The notes: a model not told the origin generated them from the sequence alone. Positions 1-5,140 are shown, counted from the stretch's first letter. The stretch is 5,167 bases of DNA from Legionellales bacterium (GCA_023266435.1 JAHFQF010000092.1:1-5167), one strand, 5' to 3'. A program made the numbers and translations.

Positions 1-1
1 C

Positions 2-1246
2 TTGCTTATCACAAGTAGTATTTATTATGTGGGTAAAGGCTATGAGTCTGATTATGACACCTCAAAAGGGCGGGTATTTTTAACCCTCAAATCTCGCGCT
101 CAATTGATTTATATCCCTATCAAGCTGCTGTCACTCAATACTTGGCCAACTTGGTTGACAGGTGTAGGTTGGGGTATGAATGACGATGAAATGGTGCGTC
201 AAATTCACCCCGATTGGATCTACATGGGCGCTGATCAAGAAGTAAAATTTGAGTTTTTCACGGCACGCCAACCGCTGCATTGGCACAATGAATATGTGCA
301 AGCATTATTCAGCGGTGGAATTCTGTGTTGTTTGCTGGTCTTACTAATATCACCTGTGTTGCTGCTGACAGCACATGCAAAAGCCAAACGCATTGCTCCA
401 CTGATAGTACTCATCTATTGCAGTCTGAGTACTGTGTGGTTTCAAATGCCCATTACGATTCCTTTGATGGCCATGGCTTTCGCTTTTCTCGTTGATATTA
501 AAAAATCGTATTGGCATTGCTCTCCACGCATACTCTGGATAGGCTGCTTGCTGAGCATATGCGCCTTGTTGTACGCAGTTCAAGAATCTTTTTGGGTAGC
601 CTATCATTTTGATGCCATCAACCCACCTCCCTCTTTTACAAGTGCCAAAGAAACACCAGCAACGTGCGGTGATCACTATGTACACTTCAATCGAGGCGGT
701 CAGAGTATTTTGCATACCTACGATGGTTATTACAATGAAGTCATCGCGTTAAATCCTGCTCGCCTGATAGATGCTGGGCCAGCAGAGGTACGAGATTGGC
801 TGGATTGTGTCTTGCAAAGACAGCTTGCTACACAACAATCGCAATTGCATGTGTATACAAACTTATTGTCACTCTATAGTCGTTTGTCCAAACCAGATAT
901 GCTGCACCTTATTCAAGACATGCCACACTTTGAAACAACGTTTGAAAATAGCTTTCAGAAAATTTGGCAAATCGCACCTAATCGCACTGATTTAGCAATT
1001 CCTTTATTGCAGTATTGGTTAACCACACAGCAGAAACAAAAAGCGATCGCTTTAGCAGAGATGTTATATAAGAAAAATACCAGCGATCCAGTGGCACTCT
1101 GGTATACCGGTACCTTTTTAATTTCTGAATACGATGAATATCAAAAAGGCATGCGCCGCCTTAATTTGGCTTTAGATAATCACATTCAGCGAGTATTATC
1201 GCTTGATCAAATCACTGTCGATAAAATTCGCAGTACATCGCCTTAA
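2..1246 (+). CDS. O-antigen ligase/polymerase or PglL-type O-oligosaccharyltransferase, C-terminal part (5' end cut by window)
   Basis: This is a partial polytopic membrane protein of the Wzy_C superfamily (WaaL O-antigen ligases, Wzy polymerases, PglL/PilO O-oligosaccharyltransferases). Known members move lipid-linked glycans to lipid A core or to pilin-like proteins on the periplasmic face. The frame is open to the left edge, and the TTG at base 2 is probably an internal Leu codon. Counting from it, the sequence shows an Arg at residue 33, a G-V-G-W-G stretch at 54-58, and the hallmark H-N-E-Y-V-Q at 95-100, followed by a membrane segment (104-124). Further hydrophobic segments lie at about 131-147, 149-165 and 176-194. 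Residues from about 195 to 414 form a soluble, probably periplasmic tail. The stretch at 330-395 has alternating helical, TPR-like character, as in PglL/Wzy_C_2-type proteins, which favours these over a minimal WaaL. The true start and first membrane segments are missing, so ligase and polymerase cannot be told apart. The 3' end overlaps the convergent lipoprotein gene by 51 bp. Confidence 0.8.
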   Translation: MLITSSIYYVGKGYESDYDTSKGRVFLTLKSRAQLIYIPIKLLSLNTWPTWLTGVGWGMNDDEMVRQIHPDWIYMGADQEVKFEFFTARQPLHWHNEYVQALFSGGILCCLLVLLISPVLLLTAHAKAKRIAPLIVLIYCSLSTVWFQMPITIPLMAMAFAFLVDIKKSYWHCSPRILWIGCLLSICALLYAVQESFWVAYHFDAINPPPSFTSAKETPATCGDHYVHFNRGGQSILHTYDGYYNEVIALNPARLIDAGPAEVRDWLDCVLQRQLATQQSQLHVYTNLLSLYSRLSKPDMLHLIQDMPHFETTFENSFQKIWQIAPNRTDLAIPLLQYWLTTQQKQKAIALAEMLYKKNTSDPVALWYTGTFLISEYDEYQKGMRRLNLALDNHIQRVLSLDQITVDKIRSTSP

Positions 1247-2062
1247 TGTTTGCTGCCAATGTTTAGTCCATCCATGCTCATGACTATTGTCTTCTAGGAG
1301 TATATGGGATTGATCACTGGCCAATTGTTGTTGGTAATCCTCTAAGACGACCTCAGGTGTAATGGTATCTGCTTTTCCCACAAAATGACATTGGGGTATT
1401 TTTCTCAATGCTGTCGTGAAATCTATGGGATTGAGTGATCCTGTTAAAGGAGATACGTGATGATAGGAAACCCATGTATTGATACTCAAAGGTGCCGCCA
1501 CCGTCACCAATAAACGCACATCCGATCGCTGCGCAGCCAATAACGCTGCAATCACGCCGCCCCCAGAAAACCCGATGAGTTCCAATTCCTGTGCTTCCCA
1601 TTTCACTTTCATTTGGTCAAGCACCTGTTGATAACTTGCTAAGACAGCGGAGTGAAAACGATGTTGAGTCCATACTAAAGTATTACAAGGCGGATCAGCC
1701 AAGGCTACATATTGGCAAGGCCGAGCAAGATAGAGTGTATTAGACGCACTGTCTGCTACTACGAGTCGTAAAGCAATGGGATCAGTCGGGGTGGGATTAT
1801 TGCTAGGTTGATAGCGACTCAGCCAAGCAAAGCCATCTCCCTCAATATAAATACGTAGCTTTTGCATTGGGTGCACATCAGGCTGTTCCCACGCTAAAAG
1901 ATTAAAAGGTTCGGTTTGATAGAGTATCGGTTGAAATTTAGGCTGGGCAATCTCTGAAGCTAATTGATAGCGATGATCACTACTTTGGCAACCCGTCAAG
2001 CAGAGTAAACTCATAGTAAAAAAAAAGCCTAGTTTAAAACTAGGCTTTTTAGATAGGGACAT
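1196..2062 (-). CDS. Alpha/beta-hydrolase fold lipoprotein (putative serine esterase/lipase)
   Basis: This is a 288-residue putative lipoprotein hydrolase. It opens with a Lys-rich n-region, a hydrophobic run containing Phe13-15 and a lipobox L-T-G-C with Cys25 as the lipid-modified residue, so it should be anchored to the inner or outer membrane facing the periplasm. The mature part has a conserved block Y-I-E-G-D-G-F-A-W (72-80) followed by S-N-N-P-T-P (87-92), Y-L-A-R-P-C-Q-Y (111-118), and the nucleophile elbow G-F-S-G-G (164-168) with Ser166. Asp232 and His261 or His263 (in S-H-E-H-G-W) are the likely remaining triad members. The block pattern matches a family of uncharacterised proteobacterial alpha/beta hydrolases, and the substrate is unknown. 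ATG 2062 is the preferred start. The next in-frame Met (residue 17) would leave only eight residues before Cys25, too few for a signal peptide. The start lies 9 bp after the beta-barrel stop, and a terminator-like hairpin covers codons 5-14. Only a weak ribosome site is visible. Confidence 0.85.
   Translation of the reverse strand: MSLSKKPSFKLGFFFTMSLLCLTGCQSSDHRYQLASEIAQPKFQPILYQTEPFNLLAWEQPDVHPMQKLRIYIEGDGFAWLSRYQPSNNPTPTDPIALRLVVADSASNTLYLARPCQYVALADPPCNTLVWTQHRFHSAVLASYQQVLDQMKVKWEAQELELIGFSGGGVIAALLAAQRSDVRLLVTVAAPLSINTWVSYHHVSPLTGSLNPIDFTTALRKIPQCHFVGKADTITPEVVLEDYQQQLASDQSHILLEDNSHEHGWTKHWQQTLRRCTANFIDSDLIKR
2018..2050 (-). terminator. Intrinsic terminator of the beta-barrel gene, lying inside the lipoprotein signal-peptide codons
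   Basis: In the leftward transcript the stem AAAAAGCCTAG (2050-2040) pairs perfectly with CTAGGCTTTTT (2032-2022) around a 7-nt loop. The right arm runs on into nine consecutive T (2026-2018). A GC core followed by U9 is a textbook Rho-independent terminator for transcription from the beta-barrel promoter, and its base begins 22 nt past that gene's stop codon. In the plus direction only five T follow, so it is weaker there, and no plus-strand gene ends nearby. It coincides with lipoprotein codons 5-14, and the T-run is exactly the three TTT codons for Phe13-15. Confidence 0.75.
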
Positions 2063-2071
2063 TATTTTATC

Positions 2072-3208
2072 TTAGAAGCTTGCACTGATGTTAGCCATTA
2101 CGCTGGTACGATCAAAATCGCTTCGACTTTGTTCAGTCATCGCAGAAACATCGAAGCTAACGCTATCATAACGGTATCTTAACCCAGCCTTCAATTCAAC
2201 TGCGGAAGAATCATTTTCTGCAGCAGTTAAGTTAGCCATGGTGACAGAGCTCAAGAAAGGATTTCCCAAACCATTTTGTGCAGTACTGATATCCATCTTA
2301 GTCCGGCTAAAGTCCCACACATAATGTGCACCTACGAATGGTTCCAACATTTCAAATGGATAAGAGACATCAGCACCTATACGTAAACTACCAATGCGTG
2401 AGTCTTCTTTCGCATTAACGAAACCACCTTGAGTGCCATTGGTTGTATATTGTGTGTCTGTAAAGCTATCTTGGGATTCTTTTCCATACATTAGACCCAA
2501 TTTACCCATGACATGCCAATTATGCATATCATGATGCGCACATAACTCTGCAGCACCAAAATAACGGCTTGCATCAGGTGAGCCCATCAATTGGAAGTTT
2601 TGCATTACGTTCGAGCCAGCAGTATTATAGGCCATTGGTGCCATACGCGATAAATCATAGCTTAGCCAAGAATAACCAGCCGCCAATTGCACGCTGTACA
2701 TGTCGTTGTACTGATATACCCAGTAAGGTGCTACAGTATAACCGTTACCACTGCGCTTACCGCCATTGAGTGCTGTCGCATAATTGGATTCTTCATAACC
2801 CACTGCTAATCCAAGTACAGAGTCCATGACGTCATAGTCAGCGCCCACAAATGTTTGCAGAATGTCGCCGGTGTATTTTGTAGATGTGCCAGTATTGGAT
2901 GGATTTGTCCAACCAGCATTTACCCAAACTCGTACTTCATCGTGGTTACCACCGGCAACCCCTTTAGAAATACCCGTTGAAGCAACGTGTGCCCCATGAG
3001 CATTACCACCTTTGGGCGCATTAAAAATCAAATCTACAGTAGTTTCAGTAGCAGCTCTTAGTGCTTCACCTTTTACCAATGCCGTAGAGTTCTGGTATTG
3101 GCTATTGTAGCTATAAGAGTTAGCGGAGGAGTAGGCGTGTGCTTGCCCAACCCACATGCTTGTGAAAACAACAACAGTCCCTAAGGTTGAAAGCGATCTT
3201 TTCAACAT
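2072..3208 (-). CDS. Outer-membrane beta-barrel protein of autotransporter-domain type, no passenger
   Basis: From ATG 3208 the product is 378 residues and should be an outer-membrane barrel. A classical signal peptide (M-L-K-R, hydrophobic core, A-H-A at 23-25) is followed by a Ser/Tyr/Asn-rich and Gly/His-containing stretch to about residue 90. The rest is alternating amphipathic strands rich in Tyr, Trp, Gly and Asp, with V-W-V-N-A-G-W, F-V-G-A-D-Y, A-V-G-Y-E, A-A-G-Y-S-W and F-V-G-A-H-Y patterns typical of autotransporter beta-domains. The chain ends in I-S-A-S-F, and a C-terminal Phe is the known BAM recognition signal. At this length there is no large passenger, so a stand-alone barrel (porin or adhesin-like) is more likely than a secreted-effector autotransporter. 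An ATG at 3226 would add six residues (M-Q-G-I-E-I). I prefer 3208 because AAGGGA (3217-3222) sits 8 nt upstream and the signal peptide then has normal shape. It has its own promoter (3283-3310) and a terminator at 2018-2050. Family assignment is by composition and pattern only. Confidence 0.8.
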   Translation of the reverse strand: MLKRSLSTLGTVVVFTSMWVGQAHAYSSANSYSYNSQYQNSTALVKGEALRAATETTVDLIFNAPKGGNAHGAHVASTGISKGVAGGNHDEVRVWVNAGWTNPSNTGTSTKYTGDILQTFVGADYDVMDSVLGLAVGYEESNYATALNGGKRSGNGYTVAPYWVYQYNDMYSVQLAAGYSWLSYDLSRMAPMAYNTAGSNVMQNFQLMGSPDASRYFGAAELCAHHDMHNWHVMGKLGLMYGKESQDSFTDTQYTTNGTQGGFVNAKEDSRIGSLRIGADVSYPFEMLEPFVGAHYVWDFSRTKMDISTAQNGLGNPFLSSVTMANLTAAENDSSAVELKAGLRYRYDSVSFDVSAMTEQSRSDFDRTSVMANISASF

Positions 3209-3216
3209 AATTTCAA

Positions 3217-3222
3217 TCCCTT
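3217..3222 (-). promoter_or_regulatory. Ribosome binding site that decides the beta-barrel start
   Basis: AAGGGA lies 8 nt before the ATG at 3208 and inside the six codons that the longer start (3226) would translate. The longer start has only AGG 6 nt upstream. The same AAGGGATT core precedes the small exported protein at 4707, which supports the shorter start. Confidence 0.6.
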
Positions 3223-3250
3223 GCATAGTCAGCCTAAAAATTCATCACGC

Positions 3251-3266
3251 GATGTGTAGACACATC
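3251..3266 (-). promoter_or_regulatory. Operator-like palindrome 2 or 5'-UTR hairpin of the beta-barrel mRNA
   Basis: GATGTGT-AG-ACACATC is a perfect 7-bp inverted repeat with two central bases. Its core GTGTAGACACAT (3254-3265) matches the first palindrome in 11 of 12 positions. As DNA it could be a second operator. As RNA it folds as GAUGUG-UCUA-CACAUC about 10 nt from the predicted 5' end, and CACG (3275-3272) can pair with CGTG (3249-3246) beneath it. The two readings are not exclusive. Confidence 0.45.
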
Positions 3267-3272
3267 CCAAAC

Positions 3273-3284
3273 GTGTATACACAT
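3273..3284 (-). promoter_or_regulatory. Operator-like palindrome 1, at the transcription start of the beta-barrel gene
   Basis: The plus strand reads GTGTATACACAT, whose first ten bases (3273-3282) form a perfect palindrome. It overlaps the edge of the -10 box and covers the predicted start site, a position where a bound protein would block initiation. A near-identical copy lies 19 bp further downstream. I do not recognise the regulator. Confidence 0.45.
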
Positions 3285-3310
3285 TATAAGCAAACACTAG
3301 CTTGATTCAA
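3283..3310 (-). promoter_or_regulatory. Sigma70-type promoter of the beta-barrel gene
   Basis: Reading leftwards, TTGAAT (3310-3305, 4 of 6 matches to the consensus -35) is followed by a 16-bp spacer and a perfect TATAAT (3288-3283). The predicted transcription start is near 3276, giving a 5' UTR of about 68 nt. Upstream of the -35 an A-tract run (3320-3330) lies where an UP element would sit, which fits strong expression of a major outer-membrane protein. Operator-like palindromes touch the -10 and the start site. Confidence 0.65.
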
Positions 3311-3407
3311 AGTATTTTGCAAATTTTTTTCACGCATAACACAAAAATGATGATTTTTATGTACTTTTCAGCATTTTTTGGGTGATATTTTTCTTAGTTT
3401 GATAACT

Positions 3408-4364
3408 TCAAGAGATGGAGGTCTGAGTTGACCAATGCGGTAAAAAAACACGTACTCCACGCCTAAACCAAATGATTCCGCCCATTAACCCAATTCCTAA
3501 TTGTAGTACACCATACAGAATAGAAACAGCAAATGCTTGCTCTGCCGCAATGCCGTATTGTGCAAATAACCAAATAAGCGCCCCCTCACGAACACCCCAA
3601 CCCGCAAAAGAAAAAGGTAGCATAGAAACTAAGAGCATCAATAAAAAGATCAGAAACACCACTCCTAGTGCTAAAGGGACATGAAATGCCTGTGTGATAG
3701 CGACAAAAGCAAAACCATTTAAGAGATGATTGACTGTTGATAAACTCAGCAAAGGCAGAATGCTCTTTAATGTAGCCACGCGTTGCCAATCACGCCAAAT
3801 TGGCAAACTCCATCTTAAGGGTGGCCACTCTAAGCATGACACCACAAATTTATATTTTGCTGCACAAACCAGCATACTAAATATAGAGAATAGTCCGATA
3901 CACAAATAAAGTGCGTGTTGATAAATCAAAGGTCCGTTGAATAAAGGCAACCCCAGAGCAAGCACAAAATATAACAAGCATAATCCTATCAGCGCATACC
4001 CGCGATCTAGAATCAAACTATTTAATACAGTTTGCCAGGCATGCCCTTCTTTTTGTAAATACCACAATCTTGCTGCATCTCCGCCGATGGCAGTAGGCAT
4101 GATTTGATTAAAAAAATAACCAATCCATAATAGAGACAGTAATTTTGGATAAGCACATAGGATGTTTAAACGTTTTAAAATCAGGCGCCATCGCAATAAA
4201 TGTGGAATCATGAGCAAAAGAAAACAACAAAGCCCACCAACCAACCAACTGTATTGGGCTTTTTTACAAAGTGTAATTAGATTTTTGCAATCAATTTGAC
4301 AGGCAAGCGCAAGTAACAGAGCCAGGGAAAGCAATGGCTTTAGATAAGCTCTCATGGAATTCAT
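3408..4364 (-). CDS. Flippase-like integral membrane protein, LPG_synthase_TM / UPF0104 family
   Basis: This is a polytopic inner-membrane protein of 318 residues, the normal size for the stand-alone family related to the transmembrane half of lysylphosphatidylglycerol synthase (MprF). Hydrophobic segments run from about residue 8 through 300. Family signatures are visible in order: R-W-R (58-60), G-Y-F-F-N-Q-I-M-P (82-90) followed by G-G-D-A-A-R (94-99), D-R-G (120-122, the usual E/D-R block), and P-F-S-F-A-G-W-G-V-R-E-G (250-261). The MprF transmembrane domain flips aminoacyl-phosphatidylglycerol. Stand-alone homologues are proposed to handle polar or glyco-lipids, but their substrates are mostly unknown, and there is no C-terminal aminoacyltransferase domain here. 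The start at 4364 has only GGGG as a possible ribosome site, and a second ATG (residue 4, 4355) is an alternative. It lies 16 bp after the small exported helical gene, implying co-transcription and possibly translational coupling. Confidence 0.85.
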   Translation of the reverse strand: MNSMRAYLKPLLSLALLLALACQIDCKNLITLCKKAQYSWLVGGLCCFLLLMIPHLLRWRLILKRLNILCAYPKLLSLLWIGYFFNQIMPTAIGGDAARLWYLQKEGHAWQTVLNSLILDRGYALIGLCLLYFVLALGLPLFNGPLIYQHALYLCIGLFSIFSMLVCAAKYKFVVSCLEWPPLRWSLPIWRDWQRVATLKSILPLLSLSTVNHLLNGFAFVAITQAFHVPLALGVVFLIFLLMLLVSMLPFSFAGWGVREGALIWLFAQYGIAAEQAFAVSILYGVLQLGIGLMGGIIWFRRGVRVFLPHWSTQTSIS

Positions 4365-4380
4365 GGCCCCAGTCTGCGAT

Positions 4381-4707
4381 TTATTTTACTTCTTGATAGG
4401 CTTTCAGTGCTTGCTGATAATCGAACTGCGCTCTTTCGAGTGCTTCTTCTTTTGCAGCCAAAGTCACTTGATATAATTGCTGTTGCGCCTCAATCACAGG
4501 CATAGGTGTACCACGAAAATCTTGTAGCGCTTGAGTCGCTTGAGCAACGGCAGCTTCAGCGGCCATCAAGGTATCGTAAGCAGCTTCTTTCGCATTCGCA
4601 GCTTTTACTTCTTCGGCTTTTTTAGTGGGGACAGCAGTGGTGGAGGTTTTTGCAGCAACGGCGGGCAGACTAAGAAACAGAACAACCCATAGGACATGCT
4701 TTAACAT
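4381..4707 (-). CDS. Small exported alpha-helical (coiled-coil) protein of unknown function
   Basis: I do not recognise this 108-residue protein. It has a clear Sec signal peptide (M-L-K-H, hydrophobic 5-15, A-V-A-A at 16-19, cleavage after residue 18 or 19), a short Thr/Lys-rich linker, and then two Ala/Gln/Glu-rich helices. Helix one spans about 30-63 and helix two about 71-107, separated by R-G-T-P-M-P (65-70), which suggests a periplasmic helical hairpin or coiled coil. There is no Cys, lipobox or catalytic motif. A good ribosome site, TAAGGGA (4714-4720), lies 6 nt before the ATG. The gene starts 21 nt after the CCA end of tRNA-Arg and ends 16 bp before the flippase-like gene. It probably shares a transcript with both and might assist the flippase-like protein in the periplasm, but that is inference from position only. 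Confidence 0.75.
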   Translation of the reverse strand: MLKHVLWVVLFLSLPAVAAKTSTTAVPTKKAEEVKAANAKEAAYDTLMAAEAAVAQATQALQDFRGTPMPVIEAQQQLYQVTLAAKEEALERAQFDYQQALKAYQEVK

Positions 4708-4713
4708 TTCTAA

Positions 4714-4720
4714 TCCCTTA
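4714..4720 (-). promoter_or_regulatory. Ribosome binding site of the small exported protein
   Basis: TAAGGGA lies 6 nt before the ATG at 4707, within the 21-nt gap that follows the tRNA-Arg CCA end. There is no room for a promoter or terminator in this gap, so the mRNA must begin at or upstream of the tRNAs. Confidence 0.6.
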
Positions 4721-4728
4721 GGAAAATT

Positions 4729-4805
4729 TGGCGCGCCCGGAAGGATTCGAACCTCCGACCCCCTAGTTCGTAGCCAGGTACTCTATCCAACTGAGCTACG
4801 GGCGC
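4729..4805 (-). tRNA. tRNA-Arg (anticodon ACG), CCA encoded
   Basis: Seventy-seven nucleotides fold as a complete cloverleaf: acceptor GCGCCCG/CGGGCGC, D-stem GCUC/GAGU, anticodon stem CCUGG/CUAGG with loop CUACGAA (anticodon ACG, normally edited to ICG for CGU/CGC/CGA codons), variable GGGUC, T-stem GGAGG/CCUUC with loop UUCGAAU, discriminator G, and an encoded 3' CCA at 4731-4729. It lies 10 nt after tRNA-Ser, the order known from serV-argV in E. coli. Confidence 0.97.
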
Positions 4806-4815
4806 GCTGATTTCT

Positions 4816-4908
4816 TGGCGGAGAGAGAGGGAGTCGAACCCTCGATGGAGCTTTTGGCCCCATACTCCCTTAGCAGGGGAGCGCCTTCGGCCACTCGGCC
4901 ATCTCTCC
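4816..4908 (-). tRNA. tRNA-Ser (anticodon GCU), CCA encoded
   Basis: Ninety-three nucleotides form a class II tRNA: acceptor GGAGAGA/UCUCUCC, D-arm GCC/GGC, anticodon stem CUCCC/GGGAG with loop CUGCUAA (anticodon GCU, reading AGU/AGC), a long variable arm AUGGGGC-CAAAA-GCUCCAU, T-stem GAGGG/CCCUC with loop UUCGACU, discriminator G and an encoded CCA at 4818-4816. The long variable arm is the serine identity element. Confidence 0.97.
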
Positions 4909-4912
4909 TCGT

Positions 4913-4932
4913 ATCAAGGATTCAACCTTGAT
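4913..4932 (-). other. Leader hairpin just before tRNA-Ser
   Basis: ATCAAGG and CCTTGAT form a perfect 7-bp stem with a 6-base loop, ending 4 nt before the mature 5' end of tRNA-Ser. No T-run follows in the direction of transcription, so a terminator is unlikely. A role in keeping the leader apart from the tRNA fold, or in 5' processing, is possible. Confidence 0.5.
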
Positions 4933-4953
4933 TGACGCAGAAGTCTATCACGA

Positions 4954-4982
4954 AGTATGAAATCAGAAAAGCACTTTTTGAA
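4954..4982 (-). promoter_or_regulatory. Candidate promoter of the tRNA-Ser/tRNA-Arg transcript
   Basis: TTCAAA (4982-4977) and CATACT (4959-4954) are separated by 17 bp, each matching 4 of 6 consensus bases, with an AT-rich tract (4981-4990) at the -35 and upstream of it. An alternative -10, TAGACT (4947-4942), is followed by a GCG-containing stretch like the stringent discriminator of stable-RNA promoters but lacks a good -35. Neither is decisive, and transcription could also come from further upstream. Confidence 0.3.
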
Positions 4983-4999
4983 AAAAATATACCCAAAGC

Positions 5000-5097
5000 G
5001 ATTTAATTTTAGGCTAGGCGTCGAGCCGTGAGCAACCGGAACGTACATGCTAGTACTTGGGGATCGCGAGCTGACGATAACAACAGCGCCTTAAATC
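5000..5097. repeat. Structured intergenic element with inverted termini, possible dispersed repeat
   Basis: The outer ends GATTTAA (5000-5006) and TTAAATC (5091-5097) are perfect inverted repeats. Just inside, GGCG (5017-5020) pairs with CGCC (5087-5090), leaving 5007-5016 as a bulge, and CGTC (5019-5022) can alternatively pair with GACG (5073-5076). The middle holds GTAC-ATGCTA-GTAC (5043-5056). Local composition is clearly more GC-rich than the AT-rich DNA on its left. I find no plausible reading frame. The phrase GTGAGCAACCGGA near GTAC..GTAC resembles, from memory, a dispersed intergenic repeat in Legionella-like genomes. I could not check this. Confidence 0.45.
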
Positions 5098-5110
5098 ATA
5101 GCGTGAAGGG

Positions 5111-5138
5111 CGTAGAGGAGTTTGATAGCTCCTCTATG
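5111..5138 (-). terminator. Hairpin after the right-edge gene, possible terminator without a strong T-run
   Basis: TAGAGGAG (5113-5120) and CTCCTCTA (5129-5136) form a perfect 8-bp stem with an 8-base loop, extendable by C5111-G5138. In the leftward direction it begins 4 nt after the TAA at 5141-5143, a typical terminator position, but no U-tract follows. In the plus direction only a loose T-rich stretch follows. It could be a weak terminator or a 3'-end stabiliser. Confidence 0.4.
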
Positions 5139-5140
5139 TA

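Larger units (their letters stand above)
3227..3407. other. Intergenic region between the flippase-like gene and the beta-barrel gene
   Basis: This region of 181 bp carries the beta-barrel promoter, its two palindromes and an AT-rich upstream half. No convincing terminator for the flippase-like gene is present. The only hairpin is AAAAAT-GATG-ATTTTT (3343-3358), which has no GC core. Some read-through from the flippase gene into the beta-barrel gene is therefore possible. Confidence 0.6.

Noticed and set aside
350..715. Minus-strand open frame inside the ligase-like gene
   Set aside because: It lies wholly antisense to a well-supported gene, has odd composition (many Cys, Gln and Arg), and shows no signal, motif or ribosome site.
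771..995. Plus-strand open frame inside the ligase-like gene in another frame
   Set aside because: It is a shadow frame with Cys-rich, motif-free translation, and the main frame has clear family features.
1100..1120. GGTATACCGGTACC followed by TTTTT, resembling a terminator
   Set aside because: The stem is only 4-5 bp and lies within the coding sequence of the ligase-like gene more than 120 bp before its end. It is probably a chance palindrome.
1353..1601. Minus-strand open frame overlapping the hydrolase in another frame
   Set aside because: It is contained in the hydrolase coding region over its nucleophile elbow and has no independent support.
2569..2769. Plus-strand open frame antisense to the beta-barrel gene
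   Set aside because: It is a shadow frame with no motif or upstream ribosome site.
3343..3358. AAAAAT-GATG-ATTTTT hairpin as terminator of the flippase-like gene
   Set aside because: The stem is AT-only and unstable, and lies about 50-65 nt past the stop codon. It was not called a terminator.
3472..3789. Two open frames (plus 3472-3684, minus 3586-3789) within the flippase-like gene
   Set aside because: Both lie inside a gene with strong family motifs, and their translations are low-quality shadows.
4625..4810. Plus-strand open frame of 61 codons across tRNA-Arg, ending R-I-R-T-S-D-P-L-V-R-S-Q-V-L
   Set aside because: It is the antisense translation of tRNA-Arg(ACG) and its flank. Peptides like this are well-known spurious database proteins created by reading tRNA genes backwards.
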